50,322 bases of DNA from an uncultured Bacteroidales bacterium (GTDB lineage Bacteria > Bacteroidota > Bacteroidia > Bacteroidales > Muribaculaceae): contig CAMWLW010000008.1 of NCBI GenBank assembly GCA_947175245.1, positions 1 through 50,322 of the forward strand, given 5' to 3'. Each line of letters starts with the position of its first letter. The first letter of the stretch is position 1. Below, piece by piece: positions 23,462 through 32,279 of this stretch. Under the pieces are notes generated by a model that worked only from the letters and a program-made list of their open reading frames with translations, searched no databases and was not told the DNA's origin. Both the position numbers and the translations under genes were made by a program.

Positions 23462-26128
23462 ATGAAAAGCAAACTGACATTTAACATTGAATATAAAGCT
23501 GACTGTGGAGAACAGTTGGCGATAGAAATACAGGATTCACCCACGGGAGCATTGACCATGCACCCCGTGGGTGACCGTTTTTGGACAACTCAGCTTGATA
23601 CCGACAAGACCGGGTTGAGCTACCGCTATCGATTGCTGCGCGACGGCATCACCGTCAGGGAAGAATGGGGCGCTCCCCACACCCTCACTGTCGTCCACGG
23701 CACGAAGCGCGTCATAATCCGCGACCACTGGCAGGATATTCCCGATGACAAACCGCTTTATACCCAGGCTTTCACCCAAAGCATCAACCGCCGCGAGACT
23801 GCCGGTGCCCACACACCGTCGGCCCGGGCCGGCTCACTGCTCTTAGGCATCGAAGTGCCGGCAGTGACACCCGACGAGACAGTCGTGCTCACAGGCTCGT
23901 GCGAGGCACTCGGCAACTGGGACGTAACGCGTGCCCCCATGATGGACGACGCGCTGTTTCCCGACTGGCGCCTCGCCATCGACCTCTCGGCACTGCCTCA
24001 TCACCTTGAATACAAGGCGGTCATAGTCAGCAAAGCCGACCGCACCGTCGTCAGATGGGAGGACGGCGATAACCGCGTGCTTGACTCACGCGACTTCAAC
24101 CCGTCCGACGCCATCGTCATCACCGGCCTGAGATTCAGGGGCAAACACGCGCTGTGGCGTGGTGCCGGCGTAGCCATCCCGGTATTCTCGCTGCGCAGCA
24201 ACGACGATATGGGCATAGGCGACTTCTACGACCTCAAACTCATGATCGACTGGGCTGCCGCCACCGGCCAGCGCTTTGTCCAGATACTGCCTATCAACGA
24301 CACCACGATGACCGGCACGTGGAGCGACTCATACCCCTACAACGCCACATCGACGTTCGCGCTCCACCCCATCTACCTGCGCCCCGACGCCATCGGGGTA
24401 CTCGACAACCCCGCGAGGATGGAATATTACCGTACCCGCAGCCGTGAACTCAACTCGCTGCCGGCCATCGACTATGAGAAAGCCTTTCAGCTGAAGATGG
24501 AATATCTGCACGAAATTTTCACACAGCAGGGACACCACGACCTGGAAAGCGACGGGTTCAAATCGTTCATGAAACGAAATAGCCACTGGCTCAGGCCCTA
24601 CGCCGCCTTCAGCGTTCTGCGCGACCGCCATCACACGGCCGACTTCAACTGGTGGAACGATGACTCGCGCTACGAAATCTCGATTGTCGACAGGCTCGAG
24701 AGTGAGAGTCCCGACGAGATGAATTTCGCCTACTTCGTTCAGTACCATCTCGACAAGCAACTGCGTGAAGTACAAGACTATGCCCACAGCCGTCGCGTCG
24801 CCGTCAAGGGCGACATACCCATAGGCATCTCACGCACGAGCGTCGACGCCTGGCAGCATCCCGGGCTATTCTACCTCGACTCACAGGCCGGCGCACCGCC
24901 CGACGACTTCTCGGTGCTCGGTCAGAACTGGGGCTTCCCCACCTACAACTGGGACGTGATGAGCCGCGACGGCTACGCCTGGTGGAAAGCGCGCTTCAGC
25001 AAGATGGCCGAGTATTTTGACGCGTACCGCATAGACCACGTGCTCGGCTTCTTCCGTATATGGCAGATACCTGCCGATGCCGTCCACGGCCTGCTCGGAC
25101 ACTTCAGCCCTGCACTGCCACTCACGCCCGAGGAAATGCTCGGCAGCTACGCTTTCACGTTTGACCGCGAGCTGTTCACCGAGCCCTATATCACCGACGA
25201 GCTGATCGACCGCACGGGTGACGGCAACATAACGCGCGACATCAGGGAGCGGTACCTCGAGCGCCTTGACAACGGCCGCTACCGCCTCAGACCCGAAGTC
25301 GCCACCCAGCGCAAAGTCCTCGAGGCCGTCGGCTGCCTGCCCGACCCCGCCATGCGCGATAAAATCAGCACCGCGCTGATGGTACTTATCGACCAGGTTC
25401 TTTTCATTGAAGACCCTGTCGAGAAAGGCAAATACCACCCGCGCATCTCGGCCGACAAGACCGATATATACCGCGCCCTCGACGATGAACAGCGCCGGCG
25501 GTTTGACACGCTGTACGAGGACTTCTATTACCACCGTCACAACGACTTCTGGCGCGGGAAAGCCATGAGCAAACTGCCGCCGCTGATTGAAGCTACCGGC
25601 ATGCTCACATGTGCCGAAGACCTCGGCATGATTCCGCAGTGTGTCCCCGACGTGCTCGACCGCCTCAAGATTATCGCGCTCGACATTCAGCGCATGCCCA
25701 AGGAATTCGGCCGCCAGTTCGGCGATCCCCTCGCCTACCCCTACATGACCGTCTGCACCACGTCGACCCACGACATGAGCGGCCTGCGCGAGTGGTGGGA
25801 AGAGAACCGCGCTCTCACCGAGACATATTACCGCGACGTGCTGCACCACAACGACAAAGCACCATGGTTTGCCACGCCGGCAATATGCGAGGAAATCGTA
25901 CGGCTGCACCTCGATTCGAGCGCCATCCTGGCCATACTACCGCTACAGGACTGGCTGTCGATCGACGGTCGCCTGCGCCGCGACAACCCCCTCGAGGAAC
26001 GCATCAACATCCCGGCCAACTCACGCCACTACTGGCGCTACCGCATGCACCTCACCCTCGAGGAACTCATCGACAGCACCGACTTCAACAAGCGCCTGCG
26101 CGACCTCATCGACCGCTCAGGCCGCTGA
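23462..26128 (+). CDS. malQ: 4-alpha-glucanotransferase (GH77) with N-terminal CBM20 modules
   Basis: 888 residues. MalQ/amylomaltase transfers segments of alpha-1,4-glucans in maltodextrin and glycogen metabolism in the cytosol. Two starch-binding (CBM20-like) modules precede the catalytic barrel: about 1-95 and 125-225 (second with VVLTGSCEALGNWD). GH77 residues are clear: nucleophile Asp525 in AYRIDHV, acid/base Glu719 in CAEDLG, and Asp771 in STHDMSG. This tandem-CBM20 form is typical of Bacteroidetes and plant DPE2-like enzymes and is longer than E. coli MalQ (about 690). No signal peptide is present. It works with the GH13 enzyme at 4325 on internal glucan, by inference. Confidence 0.92.
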   Translation: MKSKLTFNIEYKADCGEQLAIEIQDSPTGALTMHPVGDRFWTTQLDTDKTGLSYRYRLLRDGITVREEWGAPHTLTVVHGTKRVIIRDHWQDIPDDKPLYTQAFTQSINRRETAGAHTPSARAGSLLLGIEVPAVTPDETVVLTGSCEALGNWDVTRAPMMDDALFPDWRLAIDLSALPHHLEYKAVIVSKADRTVVRWEDGDNRVLDSRDFNPSDAIVITGLRFRGKHALWRGAGVAIPVFSLRSNDDMGIGDFYDLKLMIDWAAATGQRFVQILPINDTTMTGTWSDSYPYNATSTFALHPIYLRPDAIGVLDNPARMEYYRTRSRELNSLPAIDYEKAFQLKMEYLHEIFTQQGHHDLESDGFKSFMKRNSHWLRPYAAFSVLRDRHHTADFNWWNDDSRYEISIVDRLESESPDEMNFAYFVQYHLDKQLREVQDYAHSRRVAVKGDIPIGISRTSVDAWQHPGLFYLDSQAGAPPDDFSVLGQNWGFPTYNWDVMSRDGYAWWKARFSKMAEYFDAYRIDHVLGFFRIWQIPADAVHGLLGHFSPALPLTPEEMLGSYAFTFDRELFTEPYITDELIDRTGDGNITRDIRERYLERLDNGRYRLRPEVATQRKVLEAVGCLPDPAMRDKISTALMVLIDQVLFIEDPVEKGKYHPRISADKTDIYRALDDEQRRRFDTLYEDFYYHRHNDFWRGKAMSKLPPLIEATGMLTCAEDLGMIPQCVPDVLDRLKIIALDIQRMPKEFGRQFGDPLAYPYMTVCTTSTHDMSGLREWWEENRALTETYYRDVLHHNDKAPWFATPAICEEIVRLHLDSSAILAILPLQDWLSIDGRLRRDNPLEERINIPANSRHYWRYRMHLTLEELIDSTDFNKRLRDLIDRSGR

Positions 26129-26149
26129 CCCTGAAACAGCATCACATCC

Positions 26150-26194
26150 GAGTCACCGCACGTCAGCAACCTGACATGCGGTGACTCAGCTTTT
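26150..26194 (+). terminator. terminator after malQ
   Basis: GAGTCACCGCA/TGCGGTGACTC (11 bp) extended by GTCAG/CTGAC past one mismatch, with a 4-nt loop, then AGCTTTTAT. Confidence 0.8.
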
Positions 26195-26215
26195 ATCGCC
26201 GATTAAATTTTATTA

Positions 26216-26261
26216 ATAAATGTGAAAATACATTTATCGCGATACAATTACAACATTGTAT
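26216..26261 (+). promoter_or_regulatory. two operator-like inverted repeats upstream of purH
   Basis: ATAAATGT-N6-ACATTTAT (26216-26237) and ATACAAT-N6-ATTGTAT (26242-26261) share the 6-nt spacer and lie 25 bp centre to centre, just before the purH promoter. They look like sites for a dimeric regulator. Confidence 0.4.
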
Positions 26262-26263
26262 TG

Positions 26264-26294
26264 TTTCAGTCACCAACCTTTTGTATTAACTTTG
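26264..26294 (+). promoter_or_regulatory. promoter of purH
   Basis: TTTC (26264-26267) as weak -33 and TAACTTTG (26287-26294) as -7, 19 nt apart; the leader to the ATG at 26388 is about 90 nt. Confidence 0.6.
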
Positions 26295-26387
26295 CATAGT
26301 AATTTGAACTAACAGGTTAGCTACCGTTCAGATTGCAGTTAAAACGATAAATCAAACTCATTTCAAAATACACAAAGACTCATTATC

Positions 26388-27920
26388 ATGTCACAAGAGG
26401 TAAAGAAGATCAAGACAGCTTTAGTATCAGTTTTTCACAAGGACGGCCTTGACGAGATTCTCGCCATGCTGCACAAAGACGGCGTCAGATTCCTGTCGAC
26501 AGGCGGCACGCGTTCATTCATCGAGAGCCTTGGCTACGAGTGTGATGCTGTTGAAGACTTGACCGGTTATCCCTCAATCTTAGGCGGCCGCGTGAAAACC
26601 CTCCACCCCAAGGTATTCGGCGGCATACTCAACCGCCGCGACAACGCCGGCGACCGTGACCAGATTGCCGAATACGAAATACCCGAAATCGACCTCGTCA
26701 TTGTCGACCTCTATCCCTTTGTCGACACAGTCAAATCGGGCGCTGACAACCAGGCCATCATCGAGAAAATCGACATAGGCGGCATCTCGCTCATACGCGC
26801 CGCCGCCAAGAACTATAACGACGTCATCATCGTCGCCTCAAAAGACCAGTACGGCATCCTCGCCGACATGCTGCGCGAGCACGGCGCCGAGTCAACCCTT
26901 GCCGAGCGCCGACTGCTGGCACGCGAGGCATTCGCCGTATCGTCGGGCTACGACAGCGCCATCTTCAACTACTTTGACAGCGAGGAAGGCCCCACCTACA
27001 TGCGTGTGGCACTCGACGGCGAGAAGAAAATGCGCTACGGCGAGAACCCCCACCAGCGCGGTTACTTCTTCGGCGACTTCGAGGCCATGTTCACCCAACT
27101 CCACGGCAAGGAAATTTCATACAACAACCTGCTCGACATCGACGCCGCCGTCAACCTCATCGCCGAGTTTGACGCCGAGCCCGCCATCGCCATCCTCAAG
27201 CACAACAACGCCTGTGGTCTCGCCCAGCGCGCCACGGTGAAACAGGCCTGGATTGACGCCCTCGCCGGCGACCCCGTGTCAGCATTCGGCGGCGTCATCA
27301 TCTCAAACACCGCCATCGATGCAGAGACTGCCGAGGAGATGAACAAAATCTTCTTTGAGGTCGTGATTGCGCCCGCTTACAGCGACGAGGCGCTCGCCAT
27401 CCTCGAGCAGAAAAAGAACCGCATCATCCTGGTTCAGAAACAGGCCCTCGACACCACACGTCAGTTCCGCTCGGTGCTCAACGGCGCTCTCATGCAGGAT
27501 CGTGACACCAAGATGGTGACCCCCGACGAGCTCGAGGTGGTGACAAAGCGTGTACCCACCGAGGCTCAGATCGCCGATATGATTTTTGCCAACAAGATTG
27601 TGAAGCAGAGCAAGAGCAACGCTATCGTGCTCGCTCGCGACGGCCAGCTGCTTGCAAGCGGCGTCGGCCAGACATCGCGCGTTGATGCACTCAAGCAGGC
27701 TATCGCCAAGGCCAAGTCGTTCGGCTTCGACCTCAAGGGCGCGGCAATGGCATCAGACGCATTCTTCCCCTTCGCCGACTGTGTCGAGATAGCCCACGAG
27801 GCAGGCATCGAGGCTGTCATCCACCCCGGAGGCTCAATCCGCGACAACGACTCGATCGAGTTCTGTGACGCACACGACATGGCAATGGTCAAGACCGGTT
27901 TCCGTCACTTCAAGCACTGA
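26388..27920 (+). CDS. purH: bifunctional AICAR formyltransferase / IMP cyclohydrolase
   Basis: 510 residues, the normal PurH length. It catalyses the last two steps of purine synthesis, formylation of AICAR with 10-formyl-THF and ring closure to IMP. The N-terminal MGS-like cyclohydrolase domain (about 1-190) has KTALVSVFHKDGL and the STGGTRSFIESLG loop, and the C-terminal transformylase domain (about 200-510) has the KHNNACG catalytic Lys-His pair at about 267-273. It is cytosolic. It is a single-gene unit with an inverted-repeat-rich upstream region that may bind a regulator. A short GC-rich palindrome follows at 27934. Confidence 0.95.
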   Translation: MSQEVKKIKTALVSVFHKDGLDEILAMLHKDGVRFLSTGGTRSFIESLGYECDAVEDLTGYPSILGGRVKTLHPKVFGGILNRRDNAGDRDQIAEYEIPEIDLVIVDLYPFVDTVKSGADNQAIIEKIDIGGISLIRAAAKNYNDVIIVASKDQYGILADMLREHGAESTLAERRLLAREAFAVSSGYDSAIFNYFDSEEGPTYMRVALDGEKKMRYGENPHQRGYFFGDFEAMFTQLHGKEISYNNLLDIDAAVNLIAEFDAEPAIAILKHNNACGLAQRATVKQAWIDALAGDPVSAFGGVIISNTAIDAETAEEMNKIFFEVVIAPAYSDEALAILEQKKNRIILVQKQALDTTRQFRSVLNGALMQDRDTKMVTPDELEVVTKRVPTEAQIADMIFANKIVKQSKSNAIVLARDGQLLASGVGQTSRVDALKQAIAKAKSFGFDLKGAAMASDAFFPFADCVEIAHEAGIEAVIHPGGSIRDNDSIEFCDAHDMAMVKTGFRHFKH

Positions 27921-27933
27921 TTTCGGCCTGTAG

Positions 27934-27953
27934 GGACGCGATTAATCGCGTCC
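27934..27953. repeat. 20-bp perfect palindrome downstream of purH
   Basis: GGACGCGATT followed by its own reverse complement AATCGCGTCC, with no loop, then GCCACAAAAAA. It may be a terminator or one copy of a dispersed palindromic repeat. Confidence 0.55.
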
Positions 27954-28015
27954 GCCACAAAAAAAACAACGGCAACAAATTAAGCATTTTAACTTTTTAA
28001 TATAGAATACACTAC

Positions 28016-29035
28016 ATGAGATTATTTTCTCTAACCAAAGAGATAGCAATCGACCTCGGCACCGCCAACACCATCATCATGCACAATGACAAGATAGTGA
28101 TAAACGAGCCCTCGATTGTAGCTCTCGATAAACGCACCGACAAACTCATCGCTGTCGGTAAAGAGGCCCAGCAGATGGAGGGCCGTTGCCCCGAAGGCAT
28201 CAGAACCGTGCGTCCGCTGCGCAAGGGCGTCATCGCCGACTTTAACGCCGCCGAGCTCATGCTTCGCGGTCTCATCAAGAAAGCAAGCAGCAAGAGCAAC
28301 TGGTTCTCACCCTCGCTGCGCATGGTTGTAGGCATCCCGTCGGGCTCGACCGAGGTCGAGATACGTGCCGTGCGCGACTCGTCCGAGCACGCCAACGGCC
28401 GCGACGTGTACATGCTCTACGAGCCGATGGCGGCCGCACTCGGTATCGGCCTTGACGTCGAGGCAGCCGAGGGCAACATGATTGTCGACATAGGCGGCGG
28501 CACGACCGAGATTGCAGTGATATCGCTCGGCGGCATTGTCAGCAACAAGAGCATCCAGATTGCCGGCGATGACCTCACCGAGGACATCCAGGGTCACATG
28601 AGACGCGCCCACAACGTGCGCATAGGCCTGCCCACTGCCGAGCAGATCAAAATCAAAGTAGGCTCAGCCCTCACCGAGCTCGAGAACCCGCCCGAAGACT
28701 TCGTTGTACATGGCCCCAACCAGATAACCGCCCTCCCGATGGAGATTCCTGTAACCTATCAGGAGATTTCACACTGCATCGAGAAGTCGATATCCAAGAT
28801 TGAGGCTGCCGTGCTCAGCGCTCTCGAGGAGACTCCGCCCGAACTGTATGCCGACATCGTCCACAACGGCATTTGGCTCGCAGGCGGCGGCGCCATGCTG
28901 CGCGGTCTCGACAAACGTCTCACCGACAAGATAGGCATACAGTTCCATATTGCCGAAGACCCCCTGCTCTCGGTTGCCCGCGGCACAGGTGTTGCCCTCA
29001 AGCACATCAACTCATTCTCGTTCCTTATACGCTAA
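28016..29035 (+). CDS. mreB: rod-shape actin homologue MreB
   Basis: 339 residues, a normal MreB length. It forms membrane-bound actin-like filaments that guide lateral peptidoglycan synthesis. Actin-fold motifs: phosphate 1 IAIDLGTANT at 10-19, connect/phosphate 2 MIVDIGGGTTE at about 159-169, adenosine motif WLAGGGAMLRGL at about 286-297. The N-terminal MRLFSLTKE is a candidate amphipathic membrane anchor. It heads a five-gene operon mreB-mreC-mreD-mrdA-rodA. Confidence 0.95.
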   Translation: MRLFSLTKEIAIDLGTANTIIMHNDKIVINEPSIVALDKRTDKLIAVGKEAQQMEGRCPEGIRTVRPLRKGVIADFNAAELMLRGLIKKASSKSNWFSPSLRMVVGIPSGSTEVEIRAVRDSSEHANGRDVYMLYEPMAAALGIGLDVEAAEGNMIVDIGGGTTEIAVISLGGIVSNKSIQIAGDDLTEDIQGHMRRAHNVRIGLPTAEQIKIKVGSALTELENPPEDFVVHGPNQITALPMEIPVTYQEISHCIEKSISKIEAAVLSALEETPPELYADIVHNGIWLAGGGAMLRGLDKRLTDKIGIQFHIAEDPLLSVARGTGVALKHINSFSFLIR

Positions 29036-29059
29036 CGCGAAAACGAACCACAACGTCCG

Positions 29060-29902
29060 GTGCGCAACCTGTTTGACTTCCTGCTTAGATTCAGAGCGTG
29101 GATTGTATTCATCATCTACGTTGTGCTGTCGTGCATACTGCTGTTCAGCGGCAATCCCTATCAGCGACATGTCTACATGACGTCGGCATCACAGGTGTCG
29201 GCGTCGGTGTATGATGTGGGGCAGTCGGTCACCGGCTACTTCCACCTGCGGTCGATCAACGACGACCTTCAGCGCCGCAACGCCCAGCTCGAGAGCGAGG
29301 TGATAGCCCTGCGGTCAACAGTCAACAGCCTCAGGCTCGAATTGAGCAGCGACTCAATTACGATTGCCGAGCCGCTCAAAGACTTCGACTTCATCCTGGC
29401 GTCGGTCATCAACAACAGCATCACCCACCCCCACAACTTCATCACCATCTCCAAGGGTGAGGCCGACGGGGTCAAGCCCGAAATGGGCGTCATGGATCAG
29501 AACGGTATCGTAGGCGTCGTCGACGTCACCGGCAAGCACTACTCACGCATCATGTCGTTGCTCAACCCCGACTTCCGCCTGTCGTGCAAACTCAAGAACA
29601 GCGACGTGATAGGCTCGCTCGTGTGGGACGGCAAGAGTCCCCGCGAGGCACTGCTCGAAGAGATACCCAAACAGGCAGTCTACGCCCCCGGCGACACGAT
29701 CATCACCAGCGGCTATTCGGCCATGTTCCCCGACGGTATACCGGTAGCCACCGTGATGTCCAACGAGCGCACCCACGACGACAACTTCTTCACCCTGCGC
29801 GTAAAACTGCTCACCGACTTTACGAAACTCAGCACCGTGCAGCTCGTGGTGAGCAACAACCGCGATGAGATAAAAAAACTGGAACCAAACAACATTAAGT
29901 AG
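29060..29902 (+). CDS. mreC: rod-shape protein MreC
   Basis: 280 residues, starting at a GTG 24 nt after mreB. One N-terminal membrane helix (about 10-28: WIVFIIYVVLSCILLFSG) leads into a coiled coil (about 65-95) and the periplasmic MreC beta-domain with VINNSITHPHNFITISKGEADGVKPEMGV and the DTIITSGYSAMFPDGIPVATV segment. MreC connects cytoplasmic MreB with the periplasmic part of the elongasome and binds PBP2. No upstream ATG gives a better fit, so GTG is taken as start. Confidence 0.92.
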   Translation: MRNLFDFLLRFRAWIVFIIYVVLSCILLFSGNPYQRHVYMTSASQVSASVYDVGQSVTGYFHLRSINDDLQRRNAQLESEVIALRSTVNSLRLELSSDSITIAEPLKDFDFILASVINNSITHPHNFITISKGEADGVKPEMGVMDQNGIVGVVDVTGKHYSRIMSLLNPDFRLSCKLKNSDVIGSLVWDGKSPREALLEEIPKQAVYAPGDTIITSGYSAMFPDGIPVATVMSNERTHDDNFFTLRVKLLTDFTKLSTVQLVVSNNRDEIKKLEPNNIK

Positions 29903-29917
29903 ACACCCTCAGCGACG

Positions 29918-30442
29918 ATGACCAAAAGCATACTTCAATTCATTCTGCTTTACATCATATTGGTGATGGCCCAGGTACTGGTATTCAACCGCCTGTACCT
30001 CTTTGACACCGCCCTGCCGCTGGTATTCATCTACTTCATCATGCGTCTGCCGGTAACGATGAGCCTCGTATGGGTGCTGACACTGTCGTTTCTGCTCGGC
30101 TTCACCATCGACGTGTTCAGCGACACATTGGGCATGAACGCGCTGGCCTGTACTCTGCTCGCACCCATGAGACTGCCCGTGCTCAGACTGTATTTTCCAC
30201 GCGAGGAAGACCTCACCAACCCCGAGCCCAGCATGCGGTCGCTCGGAGTCGGAGTCTACATGAAATTTGCCATAAGCATCTCGCTGCTTTACTGCATACT
30301 GTTCTTCACCATCGAGTCGTTCACGTTCTTTAATATAGGCAAACTGATATTAAGGATAATAGGCAGCAGCATCCTGACGTTTATTATTATAATGTGTATT
30401 GACAGCTTAATAAACCACCAACGCAGTGAGAAAAGACTATAG
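29918..30442 (+). CDS. mreD: rod-shape protein MreD
   Basis: 174 residues with five to six predicted membrane helices. Low sequence conservation is normal for MreD; position between mreC and mrdA settles the call. The N-terminal ILQFILLYIILVMAQVLVFNRLYLF and the central GFTIDVFSDTLGMNALACTLLA segments (the latter with conserved Gly-Asp) fit the family. Its last 17 nt overlap the start of mrdA. Confidence 0.88.
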   Translation: MTKSILQFILLYIILVMAQVLVFNRLYLFDTALPLVFIYFIMRLPVTMSLVWVLTLSFLLGFTIDVFSDTLGMNALACTLLAPMRLPVLRLYFPREEDLTNPEPSMRSLGVGVYMKFAISISLLYCILFFTIESFTFFNIGKLILRIIGSSILTFIIIMCIDSLINHQRSEKRL

Positions 30443-32279
30443 ACTTGAAAAACGGAAATATGTTATCGGGGGATTTTTGCTTTTCATTGCTCTGATTTAT
30501 CTCATACGGTTGTTCGACCTGCAGATAAACGACAGCAAGTACAAGACCTATGCCGACAATAACGCGTTCCTCAATAAGACAGTCTACCCCTCGCGCGGCC
30601 TCATATATGACCGTAACGGCGAGCTTATCGTATATAATCAGCCGGCCTATGACGTCATGATGATACCGCGTGACGTTCAGGCGTTTGACACTCTCGACTT
30701 CTGCCACACGCTCAACATCACCCGCGAGCAGTTTGACACGCGTCTTCATGACATGAAACGCACGCCGGGCTACTCGACCTACACACCCCAGGTACTGATC
30801 ACCCACCTGTCGGCCGAAGACTACGGCCGGCTACAGGAAAAGCTGTACCGCTACCCGGGATTTTTCATCCAGAAACGCATACTCAGGCAATACAAACACA
30901 AGACGGCGGCCAACGTGCTCGGCAACATACGCGAGGTGTCACAGACCGACATCGAGCGTGACCCCTACTACCAGCGTGGCGACTACTGCGGCGACCTCGG
31001 CATCGAGAAAAGCTATGACGAGTATCTGCGCGGACACAAAGGCGCCGAGGTGCTGATTCGTGACGCCCACGGCCGCATACAGGGCCGTTATCAGGACGGG
31101 GCGCTCGATGTGGCCCCCATCTCGGGCCGCAATCTCAAGCTCAGCATTGACCTCGGCCTGCAACAGTATGCCGAGAGCCTCATGGTCAATAAAATCGGCG
31201 CCGTGGTGGCGATACAGCCCAAGACCGGCGAGATACTGGCCATGGTGTCAAGCCCCACCTACGACCCCACACTGCTCGTGGGCCGTCAGCGCGGCCGCGA
31301 ATACCGCAACCTCGTCAACAACCCCTACAAACCGCTGTTCGACCGCTCGCTCATGGCGGCTTACCCTCCGGGCTCAACGTTCAAACCGGGCCAGGGACTC
31401 ATACTGCTCCAGGAGGGCATTATCAACACCAACACCGCCTACCCGTGCTCACACGGCTTCATTTCAGGCGGTCTCAGGGTAGGTTGCCACGGCCACGGAT
31501 CACCGATACCGCTGAAACCGGCGTTGCAGACGTCGTGCAACGCTTACTTCTGCTGGGGCTTCAAGGCACTCGTCGACAAGCGCTCTAAATACGGCACGCC
31601 GGCCGACGCATTCGAGATATGGAAACATCACCTCGTCTCGATGGGCTACGGCTACAAACTCGGCGTCGACATGCCGAGCGAGAGCCGCGGATTCTTACCC
31701 AACGCGCCCTACTACAACAAGCGATACGGCGAGGGACGCTGGAGCGCCAATACCATCATATCGGTATCTATAGGCCAGGGCGAGATATGCGCCACACCGC
31801 TGCAGATAGCCAACGTGTGCGCCACCATCGCCAACCGCGGATGGTTCATCACCCCCCACGTGGTCAAGGAAATTCAGGACACCGTGATGCCCGACATCTA
31901 TAGCGAGAAGCGCTTCCCCACCATCGACAGCCGATGGTATGACGAAGTGGCCGAAGGCATGAGAATGGCCGTGACCGGCGGTACATGCCGACTCACCAAT
32001 CTGCCCGACATACAGGTCGCCGGCAAGACCGGCACAGCCCAGAACCCTCACGGACGCGACCACTCGGCGTTCATGGGATTTGCCCCCTACGACGACCCCG
32101 AGATAGCCGTCTGCGTGTATGTCGAGAATGCAGGCTTCGGCGCGACATTCGGCGTGCCCATCGGCAGTCTCGTGATTGAAAAATATCTCAAAGGCGAGAT
32201 AGCCCCCGAACGCAAATACCTCGAACAGCGCATGCTCGAGTCAAACACCATAATATACAGTGGAGTCAAGAAGCATTAA
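30426..32279 (+). CDS. mrdA: penicillin-binding protein 2 (elongasome transpeptidase)
   Basis: 617 residues, GTG start overlapping mreD by 17 nt. It is the class B PBP that cross-links peptidoglycan in cell elongation. N-terminal membrane anchor about 13-30; pedestal domain about 40-230; transpeptidase domain about 255-595 with Ser317 in the SxxK motif (GSTFK), SxN as Ser370-Cys-Asn372, and KTGT at 534-537. It works with RodA, encoded next and overlapping by 20 nt. Confidence 0.94.
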   Translation: MRKDYRLEKRKYVIGGFLLFIALIYLIRLFDLQINDSKYKTYADNNAFLNKTVYPSRGLIYDRNGELIVYNQPAYDVMMIPRDVQAFDTLDFCHTLNITREQFDTRLHDMKRTPGYSTYTPQVLITHLSAEDYGRLQEKLYRYPGFFIQKRILRQYKHKTAANVLGNIREVSQTDIERDPYYQRGDYCGDLGIEKSYDEYLRGHKGAEVLIRDAHGRIQGRYQDGALDVAPISGRNLKLSIDLGLQQYAESLMVNKIGAVVAIQPKTGEILAMVSSPTYDPTLLVGRQRGREYRNLVNNPYKPLFDRSLMAAYPPGSTFKPGQGLILLQEGIINTNTAYPCSHGFISGGLRVGCHGHGSPIPLKPALQTSCNAYFCWGFKALVDKRSKYGTPADAFEIWKHHLVSMGYGYKLGVDMPSESRGFLPNAPYYNKRYGEGRWSANTIISVSIGQGEICATPLQIANVCATIANRGWFITPHVVKEIQDTVMPDIYSEKRFPTIDSRWYDEVAEGMRMAVTGGTCRLTNLPDIQVAGKTGTAQNPHGRDHSAFMGFAPYDDPEIAVCVYVENAGFGATFGVPIGSLVIEKYLKGEIAPERKYLEQRMLESNTIIYSGVKKH

